NCBI RefSeq assembly: GCF_016801865.2
Contig: NC_068939.1
Coordinates: 57,486,694-57,550,693, forward strand
Reading direction: 5' to 3'
DNA: 64,000 bases
DNA from: Culex pipiens pallens
Lineage: Eukaryota > Arthropoda > Insecta > Diptera > Culicidae
In this document: one piece after another, positions 35,181-46,499 of the stretch
Layout: each line of letters opens with the position of its first letter
How positions within the stretch are numbered: the stretch's first letter is position 1
Translations under genes and position numbers: made by a program
Notes under the pieces: generated by a model
What the model saw: the letters and a program-made list of their open reading frames with translations, nothing else
Told to the model about the DNA's origin: nothing
Databases searched by the model: none

Positions 35181-35567
35181 CTAGTACAGAGGAGTTATGG
35201 CAACTGCAGGTTTATTTGCAAATTACAAATAAACCAAAACAATAACTTTTTTTGTTATGGAGACATACCAGTTCAATAACATTTTTTGTTATTATGCTGC
35301 TCCACCTCTCCGCACAAAATAACAAATCTTGTTATTCCTTCATGATTCCTTCTGTGTTATTGGTTTGTTATTGCAATAACAACATAATAACAGTTTAAGT
35401 TATTCTTCGAACAAATCTTTGTTATTGATTTTTGTTATTTTAACAACTAATCCGATCATCCCAATAACATATTTCGATCTTCTCACAATATCAATAACTG
35501 ACCTTCCCAAGTTATTTCCGTCTGCTCGGGATCACTCACATTTCAGTTCACACTTGCGCGAATACTG

Positions 35568-35992
35568 TAAATCGGGGTGACATTTATGTTCGGAGTGTTT
35601 TGCAAAATGATAAATACGAATTATTTATACAAAAAGAGTGGTATAGAACCATACTAAGCTTGGTAGATAAGTGTTCGTTGTTTTATGTTACATGTTTTCA
35701 GCGTTATTGAAACAAAAATAAAAAAAATCTTCAGATTTAAACGCATTTTCAGCACAACGATTTTCTAAGTAAATTTGAATTTTGTTGTTTGGAAATTGAA
35801 CCTATTCATTTAACTACTTTAAATTTACATAATTTTTGTTTAGTTTATAAGCTAGCTACACTAATTTTTAATTGTCCTGTACATGGACATTGTGTGATCA
35901 AGCCCAGTACACACTTTAAACATATAAATTATGAGAAAATTCTATATTTGAAAAATAAAATTAAATTATATCCATTATATCACCCCGATTTA
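35568..35992. mobile_element. MITE with TA duplication
   Basis: TA plus AATCGGGGTGACAT at the left; the inverse, ATATCACCCCGATT plus TA, at the right (13 of 14). 425 bp, AT-rich, no convincing ORF. Nested in the 6.3-kb element. Confidence 0.8.
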
Positions 35993-36004
35993 AGGTATTC
36001 AAAA

Positions 36005-36810
36005 AAATATATACTTGTTCAACAATAATTTTAAAGGATCCACTACACGCAAACATTTTTTGCTTCGATTTTTTACGGAAATTCTCATAACTCTGAATAG
36101 AAAACAGTTAGAGTCCCACTTCTTGTATAAAGTCCTAAAGAAAAGTTATGCAAAGAAACTAGACGAGCTTTCTGGTAAAAATATTTACGAGACTGAAAAA
36201 TCATATAGAAATTGTCAAAAACTATCGAAAAACCACTTTTTTCAACATTTTATTTTTAAAACCGCTGTAACTTCACAATGATTAGACTTAGGACAAAGGT
36301 AAATACAGAGAATTTTATGTAAAATTGTCTGTAGAATCGATTCCCACATTCGGTTTTTGAAAATTTTGACGTTCAGAGCACTTTTTAAAAAAATGTTTTC
36401 AGTAAATGATTTTTGTATTTTTTTAGATGATTGCTCCATCCTGCATTTTCGTGAGTCTTTTTGTAACGCCTTAGGCTATTTTCACAAACATTTTGAACTT
36501 TTGGCTTACCCTCAAATTTTACTTTAAATCTCATAAAAGTAGCGTGTTGCATTCTTTATGTGTATTTTTTTTTCGGAAAGCCCGTCAAATTTCCTACAAG
36601 TTTGTCTTTGACCACTTTTTGATACGATGTAACGGCTTTGAGAGACAGAAAAATTTAAATTCCGAAATACAAATAAATCTCGAATTGAAACTGGCTCCAT
36701 ATACACAAACATGGCTTACATAAGCGTCGGATAACATGTCTACAAAGTTTCATTAAAATTGGAGATCGTCCGGTATAACCGATTCCCTATTTGGCATGGA
36801 ATTGCTCTAT
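36005..36810. repeat. Dispersed repeat shared with 46.5-47.7 kb
   Basis: gagctttctggtaaaaatat, gagactgaaaaatca, aattttatgtaaaattgtct and cacaaacatggcttaca all have counterparts at 47080-47640. Diverged copies, no coding signal. Confidence 0.65.
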
Positions 36811-37500
36811 ATCAATGATTCAATAATTATTTCAAAATAAGTTGCTACTTTCGATATTTTTTGTCAGTTTCAAATGTTTTCAGCACGACACTTTTATTTA
36901 TTTTTATTTACGTACAAAATGAGCATGTTGCGTTCCAAGTAGTAGATTGATATAATAGTTGATAATTTATAAGTAGAGTTATACTGTTAATTTTACAAAT
37001 GTAATAAAAAAATATTTTTTTCGATGAGTACTGATAGTGAACCTTTATTTTCCTATAAAAAATTGATCTACTAGAAACCTTCAAGATATTCGCTATCGGG
37101 CAAAAAGATGACGGTGTTTATATTTTTTTAGAAAGGGTTTGATAAAATTTGTTCAAATTTGATTTGAAAGAAAACATAAATACAAGCAAAAAGAGACAGT
37201 AAAGAATTATTTTAATATGTTTAAATTTTTCGACTACACAGCCAAAATTGTTTACTATTTTATGAGTTATGAAACTATAGTATAGTGTATACAAACATTG
37301 ACAAGAGAGGATTAACAGATTACCATTAAGTGATCTTAGTAAAATAACACAATAAGAGCTTTCCAATCACAATAAAAATGCTTCGAAAACATATCTTGAA
37401 ACAAAAAATAAATTAATCAAAGAATGCAAAGAAATAAATTTAAAAAATTGTGAATTAACCTAAATTATAACAAATATTGAACATAAATTATATTAAATAT
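36811..37500. other. AT-rich interior of the hAT-like element
   Basis: Nothing recognised beyond AT-rich sequence. Short ORFs are chance. Confidence 0.4.
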
Positions 37501-37504
37501 TTTG

Positions 37505-37735
37505 ACAACTCCGACTCCAGCTCCGACTCCGAGCCTATCAGAAATTTACGACTCCGGCTCCGACTCCGACTCCAGCTCATACAATTTAGCCGACTCCGAC
37601 TCCGACTCCGACTCCAGCTAATCGAGTTTTGACGACTCCGACTCCGACTCCGACTCCGACTCCGACTCCAGGTCCCCAAAAAGACCCGACTCCACCGACT
37701 CCGGCTCCGACTCCGACTCCGACTCCACAGCCCTG
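37505..37735. repeat. (GACTCC)n array and right TIR
   Basis: Counterpart of 31475-31677 in the same orientation of the hexamer (gactcc on the plus strand), closing with the inverse of the 17-bp TIR. Confidence 0.92.
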
Positions 37736-38345
37736 GTTATATCTAAGTACATGAACATTTAACTTAATACTCCATTCAGAGAGTGTTTTCAGAACTGCAA
37801 AAATGTTGTATGGAACTCGTTGCAAAAATAGATTTTTACAGCACTCGACGTACTGTCAACTGTAAAGTGCCTTATAGAAAGCGTTTAAATGGAAGGTTTT
37901 CATTTTTTGACAAATCCTATGGGCGAAGTAGAGATTGTAAGCACCTTATGTGTAAGATCTTGGAGGTGCTCAATTTTTTGACAGAAAATCGGGTTCTCAT
38001 TTCCTCGTGTCCCCATTTTCTATTAGGCGCTTTAGTCAATTGGGGTGAACTGGTACACATGGGGCGAATTGGGACAGCAGTTTCAACCATGTTAGAGCAT
38101 AATATTTTGATTTTTCTGGTTGGTTTCGGATAGAACAGACTCAGACCAACAAAATGTGTATATCCATTTCCAAATTTGAAACCTTTAAGTGCTCTAAACT
38201 CTGCTGTCCTTTTTCAGACTGTTGTCCCGATTCACCCCAGATGACGGTATTTATCTAACTAGGTAAACCTCGTTGGATAAATGTACGACTCGTGCTTAAA
38301 AACCTGCTTTTTGCAACATATTGCATAAACTACTATTCAGGTACT
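37736..38345. mobile_element. GCTGAAAAGT repeat family, copy 3 right part
   Basis: aaaaatgttgtatggaactc through tgcaacatattgcataaac, as in 24760-24890. Interrupted by the MITE at 37851-38249. Confidence 0.75.
37851..38249. mobile_element. MITE with TA duplication; relative of the 163-bp satellite
   Basis: Inserted where uninterrupted copies read tatttatcc. TA at both ends; termini CTGTCAACTG and, inverted, CCGTCATCTG (8 of 10). The right end inverted reads CTGGGGTGAATCGGGACAAC, 18 of 20 identical to the same segment of the 5-9 kb satellite. An internal catggggcgaattgggac corresponds to the other satellite arm. Confidence 0.78.
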
Positions 38346-38796
38346 GCCAGTTAATATTTACAAAAAAAGTATTTTAAAACTAATTCAATCATGATCAAAA
38401 TGACTAACAACGCAGAAAAAATTTGTCCTGTCTTCTCTATTGAAGCTTTTTTTTAAAATAAATGCAAAATAAAAAAATTCAAGCCATACAATAATCGACA
38501 TAACCTTGAAAATATATATGTAACGGCCTTATGGGTGCACAGCAACCAATCCCATAACAGTCTGATTGTAAAAATAGTCAAACATTGTTGTAAATTATTC
38601 TGTAGAAAGTAGTGTCATGGATAGAAAATTATATCGAGACATATAACATAAATCTTGGTGCAATAAAAGCAAAACAAAATTTATAAATAAAAATTAAAAG
38701 ACAATTTTTGAACGCAACCTAACAGAGATTTAACAACAGTTGTTCTTTTTTACATTAAAATCGAATCAAAAGTTAAAGTATTCGTCACTTCAGTTT
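38346..38796. other. AT-rich, nothing recognised
   Basis: No gene or repeat that I can support. Confidence 0.4.
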
Positions 38797-38888
38797 GGCG
38801 TCATCCATAAAGTATGTCACACAAAAATCAGCCAAAATTTACCTCCCATCCACCCTATGTCACACAAGGTAGAACCCCCCCTCAACAA

Positions 38889-38994
38889 CCCTAGTAACAT
38901 TTTAGGTTTTAAGTAGGCCATAAAAGCCTATTTAGGCCGTATGCGGGTTTTCAGAACCATGATAAAACCTGTAAGTTTATAAATGTTACTAGGG
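38889..38994. mobile_element. 106-bp palindromic mini-element
   Basis: Ends CCCTAGTAACATTT and its inverse; taggttttaagtaggcc is partly mirrored. Termini resemble those of the 46238 element (CCCAAGTAACATTT). Confidence 0.65.
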
Positions 38995-39380
38995 AAGTAC
39001 GTCACATTTTGCCAGACCTCCCCCCCCTTGTTTTCGATGGGATTTTTTTATATTTTTAAACTCTCATAATTTTGGTATTTTTAGCAATTTTAATATGAAA
39101 AAAAAACTTAAATTATTCTAATTATTCATTTTTTAGAATAAACATTGCGATATAAAAACAGTTTTGTATCTTTTAAAAATTAGAATACCTGGTATAACAT
39201 TCAAGTATTAAAAAATCTTGAAAACTGTTTGTATCTAATAAGTTCAAACCATTTATAGCAGTTTTCTTATGAACACCCTGCTTTCAAAGCATTTATTCTT
39301 ATCAAGCAAGAATTTGCAAAATATTGAAGTTCCAGCTGAAAAAAAATGTGATTATATAATAAATTATAATGTGATCCCGT

Positions 39381-39462
39381 ACATTGGGTCTGGGGGGTGA
39401 GTTTGGGTGATACAAAAATGCAGAAATTTGTATGACCATATCTCACCCCCCAGACCCAATGT
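39381..39462. repeat. Perfect 21-bp inverted repeat
   Basis: CATTGGGTCTGGGGGGTGAG at 39382-39401 is exactly inverted at 39442-39461, about 40 bp apart, with one further paired base outside. It is followed by cacccctgatgacggta, whose inverse resembles the CCGTCATCTGGGGTGA terminus at 38240. Confidence 0.85.
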
Positions 39463-39959
39463 CACCCCTGATGACGGTATATCTAAATAATAGCACAGAC
39501 ATGATAGACAGACAGACTGACAGAGATAATAGTAAGCAAACAATTTTAGAAAAGAGGATTTAATTTAATGGTATACATTTCAAATTAATATTTTGCAATC
39601 ATAAAAAAATCTAGCGTGACGTCACAATCTCGCAAACCCTCCTCCCCCCTTCGTCACATCTTGTCACACCTTCGGTAACCCCCCCCCCTCTCTCCACCAC
39701 TAAGAGCGTACGTACTTTGTGGATGACGCCTTTCTGCACGAACCAAGGAGTCCAAAGGCTTGCATTTATAAAAAAAGCAATGTATAATTAATTTTTTCAG
39801 TATTTTTTTTTTCTGGGCAGTTATAATCAGTAAGATTATCATCAAGACAATAAAGAAATGCATAAATAACTCAAAACTTCAAATTTGCATTTTTTTATTA
39901 ATCCAAAGAAATAAAAGTGAAATTTTTGAGAGTGTATGAAATAACATGTCCACATTTCA

Positions 39960-40044
39960 AGAGTTTTTTTTTTTATTTTTTGTTTGAAAAGGTCCAATAA
40001 ACTATTGCGTTTCATATGTTTATAGGACCTATTAAAAAAACTCT
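39960..40044. mobile_element. Short foldback MITE, copy 1
   Basis: agagttttttt and gaaaaggtccaataaac are mirrored by gtttataggacctatt and aaaaaaactct. A second copy is at 49221-49293. Confidence 0.75.
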
Positions 40045-40049
40045 GGGAT

Positions 40050-42250
40050 TTTTATCGTACATTTTACTGCTGTTGGCTATCAAATGATTTTTAAGAGCGG
40101 TAAAATTTAAAAATATTTGTAGAAAGTTGTAAATGTAAACATTTTCCGTGTTCGTTATACAGATAAGTGGAATTCCCGCTCACCTTCACAATTTTACCCA
40201 TCACTGATAAAAAAGGTTCACATAATACATCTTTCAACCTGGCTGGGATTCGATCTCGATTGCCCCAAATCACAACCATAACCGTTACAGCCTTGATTAG
40301 ATGAGGGATAAACCCCGTTTGAAAAACAAAGTACATCATCTCTCAGAATTCCCCGAATGTAGCCGGAAGGACGAGCCGACCTAGAAACATCGGACAAGTT
40401 TGGAATTGAGACAACGATGGTCACCCAAATGTGTGTCGGTACATCAAACGGGATAGGTTGGAGATGGGCATAAATCTACGGCACAGTTGTGACATGAAAC
40501 GGGTCATCAGATTCTGATTGGAGCATAAGTTAACACCCTGTAGCAAAAAAGTTTTTCTTGCAAGGTGCAAGGTCTAACGTTGGACCTTGGAAAGCTTGTT
40601 ATGCTGCAACATGGTAAAGACGTTCTGAGCAGCACGATGTTCGTTGAAAAACATGCTCCTATATAACGCGGTGAAGTTGCCGTCCTCGCGGTGTCGACAT
40701 CATTAACAACATAGACTTGAGATATCTAAGGAAAGCGTGAAGCTTATTGTCAGTGTCATGCTCTGTTAGTACAATGTAAATTTTGGGAACTTTTTAAGGA
40801 CATATTAAAAAAAGAAATCAATTTTATATAAAAAAAACATTTTTATTTTTTTGGTAATTCAAATCAAATAGCTCAAGTAAAAATGTCCAAGACAACTTGA
40901 GTCTACGAAATATCTACGATAAGGAAACGGGCAGGGTTGATTGGTATAACTTGCACCATAGAAAGATGGAAATAGTAACCTTCATCCTCAACTCATAATG
41001 CTCAAAGTTGTTATTGTATTATTTGTATGATATTTTTTACAACGGTTGAAGACTCGTTTTCAAAGGTTGACAAAGTTTTTTTTAAGGAATGACAAAAGTA
41101 AATCTTTTTTTTGCTCTATTATTTTAATCTTAATCTTAATCGCTTGATTGAAAAATTTGAAGATGTAACTATCATCAACTAAATAAATGAAAATATTTAC
41201 GCCTTTGATTATTGCCACATTAAAACAGGTCAAGATAGTTGAGTTGACAGGTTTGCGGACAGCAATCAGCTGCAATATTGTACACATTTACGCATCATGC
41301 TGGAAAATTAATCTAAAGGAAGCATCCAACAAAATTGAAACCATTTATCTATGTAAAAGATCAGATCGTTTGTTTCCATTCCGCTATGATAAGCTGGAAC
41401 AGTAATTTATAATGTTTCTCCAGTCAGAATCATTGAAGTGAAAGAAGATTGTTATATTGATGCAATCCAGAGTAAAAATTATTGTAAAATAACATTCAAT
41501 ATTCAATCTTACAATCTACAGCTCTGCAACCTTAAAATAAAACATTATTACTATTTCTTATCTTATCTTCAATCCCAGTACCATATTTCAGAGAGGACCC
41601 ATATTCAACCAACATTCTGAGAAAACGATTCACTACCCACTCTGAATCGGAAATTGCCAGGCCTGATCCAATCCTTCTTGCGCAAATCGAAACACGCTTG
41701 GATAAGCGGGCTCATATCTTTTACTTTACGTGTAATGCGCCTTCGATAACGTCTTGAGAGAAAAAAAAGCAAAAAAAAAAAACTTTCCAAGAAGCCTTCC
41801 ATCGAGAATACGTTCGCGGGGACAACTTTAAATAAACCGGTGGGTAGGTACTTCTTTTCCTTCGCTCGGGACCCGATTATTGTTCCCGGTGCCCGTGGTA
41901 TTTATGGCTGTTAGACTTACATATATTATTCATGTAATCAATGTTACGAGATTTATGACTACATTATACCGGCAAGTGGTATTAAAAGGCTTGCGCTGCA
42001 CGCCCGCGTGGTGGTTTCAAATCATGGCAAGGATGGTCGGGCGGATTGCATTAATTTAACTTGGAAAAGAGTTTTTTTTGATTGGGCAATCATGGGTCCA
42101 ATCAAGATTTTTGAAAAAGTTTGAGTTGTAATACTTTGAAATGGTTTAAGTAAAGAAACCGAAATTATTATTTTGCATAATACAACACATAAGTTTCTTA
42201 TACATTATAACACAAAGTTCTAGGTTCGAGGGAAAAATGTTTCCAAAAAA
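40050..42250. other. Low-copy region
   Basis: No confident gene. 40180-40300 has a weak minus-strand tRNA-like box B (GATCGAATCCCAG). 41820-42060 is G+C-richer with blocks such as gattattgttcccggtgccc and no second copy in the window. Confidence 0.45.
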
Positions 42251-42262
42251 TCAATTGTAGCT

Positions 42263-43849
42263 CATAAATCATAAATCATAAATCATAAATCATAAATCAT
42301 AAATCATAAATCATAAATCATAAATCATAAATCATAAATCATAAATCATAAATCATAAATCATAAATCATAAATCATAAATCATAAATCATAAATCATAA
42401 ATCATAAATCATAAATCATAAATCATAAATCATAAATCATAAATCATAAATCATAAATCATAAATCAAAAATCAAAAATCAAATCAAATTATTCGCTCTA
42501 CAGCATTGCCTTGGCGTTCCCGATTACGGGATTCCTACTCGAAACTTGATGTCCGAAGGCTTGATTGTTGAGGCAATTGCAAACCTCTTTTTACACCTAA
42601 GCTTCCATCCACCTCGGGATTTGAACTGACGACCTTTGGATTGTGAGTCCAACTGCCTACCAGCGACTCCACCGAGGCAGGACCCAGGGAGACGATTCCT
42701 ACACCTGGAATGAGCTATCGACCTAACCTCTAGGTTAAACCGGGGCCAACATTTACTTCCCCATCCGACGGAAGGCGTGATCAGACAAATCTCGTCTCAA
42801 AATTTGCCACCGGGACCTTCTGGGATCGAACCCAGGCCGACTGGGTGAGAGGCAATCACGCTTGCCCCTACACCACGGTCCCGGCCAAATCATAAATCAT
42901 AAATCATAAATCATAAATCATAAATCATAAATCATAAATCATAAATCATAAATCATAAATCATAAATCATAAATCATAAATCATAAATCATAAATCATAA
43001 ATCATAAATCATAAATCATAAATCATAAATCATAAATCATAAATCATAAATCATAAATCATAAATCATAAATCATAAATCATAAATCATAAATCATAAAT
43101 CATAAATCATAAATCATAAATCATAAATCATAAATCATAAATCATAAATCATAAATCATAAATCATAAATCATAAATCATAAATCATAAATCATAAATCA
43201 TAAATCATAAATCATAAATCATAAATCATAAATCATAAATCATAAATCATAAATCATAAATCATAAATCATAAATCATAAATCATAAATCATAAATCATA
43301 AATCATAAATCATAAATCATAAATCATAAATCATAAATCATAAATCATAAATCATAAATCATAAATCATAAATCATAAATCATAAATCATAAATCATAAA
43401 TCATAAATCATAAATCATAAATCATGAGTCATAAATCATAAAACATAAATCATAAATCATAAATCATAAATCATAAATCATGAATCATGAATCATAAATC
43501 ATAAATCATAAATCATTAATCATAAATCATAAATCATAAATCATAAATCATAAATCATAAATCATAAATCATAAATCATAAATCATAAATCATAAATCAT
43601 AAATCATAAATCATAAATCATAAATCATAAATCATAAATCATAAATCATAAATCATAAATCATAAATCATAAATCATAAATCATAAATCATAAATCATAA
43701 ATCATAAATCATAAATCATAAATCATAAATCATAAATCATAAATCATAAATCATAAATCATAAATCATAAATCATAAATCATAAATCATAAATCATAAAT
43801 CATAAATCATAAATCATAAATCATAAATCATAAATCATAAATCATAAAT
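42263..43849. repeat. 7-bp satellite (ATAAATC)n split by a SINE
   Basis: About 30 units at 42263-42470 and about 137 units at 42887-43849, nearly perfect, with a cluster of variants (catgagtc, aaacataa, catgaatc) at 43425-43515. The SINE lies between. The unit inverted is GATTTAT, close to the SINE's own GATTTGATTT tail. Confidence 0.97.
42481..42886 (-). mobile_element. Dimeric tRNA-derived SINE, copy 2
   Basis: Same organisation as copy 1, with both tRNA-like modules (Glu-like near 42815-42886, Val-like near 42615-42680). Its tail side passes gradually (aaatcaaatcaaaaatc) into the 7-bp satellite, while the head side abuts it sharply. Confidence 0.9.
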
Positions 43850-46230
43850 CAGTAACGCCCGTGGCTCAAAGGGCATGCAATTCATTTTTCTCTACTGCAG
43901 CGTGTATTGCTTTTCTTGCACAATTGCACAAATTTTTCGCACACAATAATGCCTAGAAAAGAAAAGAAAAATCCCGACAATTGAACATCTGTGGCACCCT
44001 CATAAGATTCACACTTTGCCCTGCCTAGGACTCTAACAATGGAAAAGATTATGTGCACACCAGAGGTCCAGTAAATGAAAAGAAAGTTAACTGCATCCGG
44101 GACACCGGCTTCTGTAACTTGGGTTAGAAGCATTTTATTTTTAAGAAGGAAGAGGTTTTGCATGAGAACTAAAAACTCATAATAATAACGCTTGCAGCTG
44201 TTAGGCAAAAGTAAGCTTTGCTGGGCTTTTTTTTCTAAATGGCAAAACATTTAATTGCAAGTACAGTCCTTCGGATAATCGTGTCTTGACTGTAATTATT
44301 CCACGATTTTTAAATATATCGCCAACCATTTCTGAATTTCAAGGATGACTGTATTTTCGAGATATTTCCCCGCATTAACATCTAATAGGTGTAAGACATA
44401 ATTGCCGTGTAGTGACCTGACAAAATCCAAATCGAGACTTTGACAAGGGTTAATTATTTTGACGAAAGTCCGCCTTTCTACGCGTCAACACCTCAATGGT
44501 TGAGTATTTAATTAGTGCTAACCGGTTTACCAGATCTGTTATCATGGTCAAGCGTAATTATCTCACAGCAGGTGTCAACACTGAAATGACCTGTCACCAG
44601 GGTGCTCGCCCTCCTATCGATTGCGATTGGTTTGTAAATTTACAGCTAGTTTGATAAATCTTTGCCAGGTGATTTGCAATTTCTAGATGACCCTCTTCAA
44701 AAATAGAATTTTGGCAGCAAAAAATAAATTGAAAGCAAAACAGTTTTACAGTTTCATTCTACGGGAATAACGGCACCCTTTAAGGGAAACTCTTTTTTCT
44801 ACTCAATTCAACCTTTCCAGGTTCCAGAACGTAACATTTTACGACTTGAAGCCTTACCTGAAGAATCTTCCCTTTGCGAAAAAAGGTGGATGACGCTAGA
44901 TGATACTAAACTCCATTTAGACCCAAAAAGGGAGTCTCATCGAGTGGGGAGTCTAGGAAATCAAGCTCGTGGAAAAAGGGTGCAAAAGTGTCTAAAACCT
45001 ATGGGCTTCCTCACACACAGTTGTGCAAATCATTGCCAATAAATATTTTTACGCCGTTGTCCTGTCGCGTGCTCGTTTTTCCCTCCTCAAAAGCCCTAAT
45101 CTAGGCTGGTAACGCGTATAAAAGGAGGGTATTTTTAAGCTCCCCGTTCACATTTTGAAACTTTATTAGGATAGCTCATTTTGAATAAAACATAATGGCG
45201 AACCTTCCAGGGTGCACGTTTAGGCTCCTTAGCATCCCTTTTTTGAAAGATTTGAAAGAATAGAATGGCAACGGGGATGTTACAATCTAATGTGTAATAA
45301 ATGGGTTTCATTTTTGTAAGTCGAAAGATTTAATCAATGCAAACGAGAAATTATAACCATTTCTACTACTCAAAGTGAGAAAATTGAAGCCCAACTTGTG
45401 ACGAGGGCACGCACCCTTAGGAGTATGTTAACTTTGTACATGAGCAAATTTTGGCCCGGAAAAGTTCATCCATCAATTTCATAGGCCGACGCGCCCGCGC
45501 TGAACGAAATTAAAATAGCGAGGAAAATAAATATATATTTCATCAATCTGTCGCGCCAACAATGATGACGATGCTGTCGATGATGATGATGGTGGGCTGT
45601 TGTGGTGATACTGATGACGGATTTGGGTTGGTGGCCGTGGAAGATTGTCCTTGGCCGCACCACTGACAGTGCTCCATAAAAATGGAGGCATCAAATCATA
45701 AAAGTGTTGTCACACAACAAAAGCCACTCGCCATACAGCCTTTTTCGGGTGTCGAACAAATATTGGACAGCATAGTCAAACACGTCGCAGTGCGTGACGC
45801 GTTCCCGTGGTGATATTGGCCATCGGAGCCACAGCTCAGCGGGGCCTGATTAGCCGCGCTGTAAATTCTAATCAATCTCAATGGAATCAATATCATAAAG
45901 AGTTGCTTGAGCTGAGATGTTAGCCGTTGTCATGTCAATTTATATGTGTCGGAAAGGGGTTTGCAAACGGACAGAGTCACTACGCTCAGCTAAAGGGTGC
46001 CCCGATTCTCGAGATTTTCAATTTTCTGGGAATCGAGAGTTGAACTTGGTATTTCCTAGGAATTTGTGGTATGTACCCGTTTATAATTTTAATTACAATT
46101 TTATAGAACTTTAGAACCAATTTTAATTTTTAGTGACGTTTCATCGTTAATAAAAATTGATAAACCAATTTAGCCCTTATCCAACTGTGAAACAATTACA
46201 GATATTTTGTGTGCAAAATTTTAAATACAA
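43850..46230. other. Low-copy region
   Basis: The longest stretch without detectable repeats. A 122-codon minus-strand frame (43882-44250) has no recognisable motif. 45460-45860 is G+C-richer with cat/gat trinucleotide runs. 44500-44600 holds E-box-like caggtgt and TAAT cores. I assign no gene; intronic or regulatory DNA is possible. Confidence 0.4.
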
Positions 46231-46237
46231 ATGAAAC

Positions 46238-46456
46238 TACCCAAGTAACATTTTTTCCAGGAGTTCTACAAGAGCTTTTCAAGATAGCTACAGCATAGCA
46301 GTTTGGACCGCGGTATTATAAAACTCTCTTCAAGTACTCTTCCAAACTCCTGAAGAAGTTTTGAAGAGAATTTTATCCTACCGTGGTCCAAACTGCCATG
46401 CTGTAGCTATCTTGAAGAGCTATTGTAGAACTCCTGGAAAAAATGTTACTTGGGTA
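46238..46456. mobile_element. Near-perfect palindromic MITE with TA duplication
   Basis: TA plus CCCAAGTAACATTTTTTCC, mirrored at the right by ggaaaaaatgttacttggg plus TA. The arms extend about 100 bp (aggagttctacaa, agatagctacagca, cagtttggacc), leaving a short loop. A transcript would form a long hairpin. Confidence 0.9.
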
Positions 46457-46499
46457 TACTTTGGGTGGGCTTTTCGAAAAAAAAAATAATCTGAAAACC

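Larger units (their letters stand above)
31716..35531. mobile_element. 3.8-kb TIR element nested in the hAT-like element
   Basis: Left end TCCCGGGCAGACGGTAATAA; right end is the inverse of TCCCGAGCAGACGGAAATAA (18 of 20). Flanking 9-mers TTAATCACA and TCACTCACA agree at 7 of 9, a possible 9-bp duplication. Subterminal zones 31735-32045 and 35240-35520 are packed with GTTATT/AATAAC. The middle is a 156-bp satellite. No ORF of substance. Superfamily uncertain; a 9-bp duplication would favour Mutator-like. Confidence 0.75.
31445..37735. mobile_element. 6.3-kb hAT-like element with (GACTCC)n subterminal arrays
   Basis: Perfect 17-bp TIR CAGGGCTGTGGAGTCGG at the left, inverted at the right, and perfect 8-bp duplication GTTATATC (31437-31444, 37736-37743). 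Both ends carry long GACTCC/GGAGTC arrays. These give Arg/Ser ORFs on the minus strand that are repeat artefacts. The interior consists of further nested elements. No transposase ORF, so it moved in trans. Superfamily inferred from TIR type and duplication length. Confidence 0.9.
38797..39730. mobile_element. TIR element with GGCGTCATCC ends
   Basis: Left end GGCGTCATCCATAAAGTATG; right end inverted GGCGTCATCCACAAAGTACG (18 of 20). Subterminal C-runs after gtcacac occur on both sides. Flanking ttt on each side is only a weak duplication. It contains the small palindrome at 38889 and the hairpin at 39381. No ORF. Confidence 0.82.

Noticed and set aside
40180..40300. Minus-strand tRNA-like pseudogene with GATCGAATCCCAG
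   Set aside because: Only box B is clear; no acceptor or anticodon stem and no second copy in the window.
42263..43849. CRISPR-like array
   Set aside because: Units are 7 bp with no unique spacers; it is a simple satellite in a eukaryotic genome. The same applies to the 156-165 bp arrays.
43882..44250. 122-codon minus-strand frame
   Set aside because: Longest ORF in its region, but hydrophobic/AT-driven composition, no motif, no splice support. Kept as unassigned low-copy DNA.
44262..44355. Possible pogo-like mini-element (tacagtccttcggataatc ... aaggatgactgta)
   Set aside because: The two ends match only over CAGTC plus a few bases; not enough to define TIRs.
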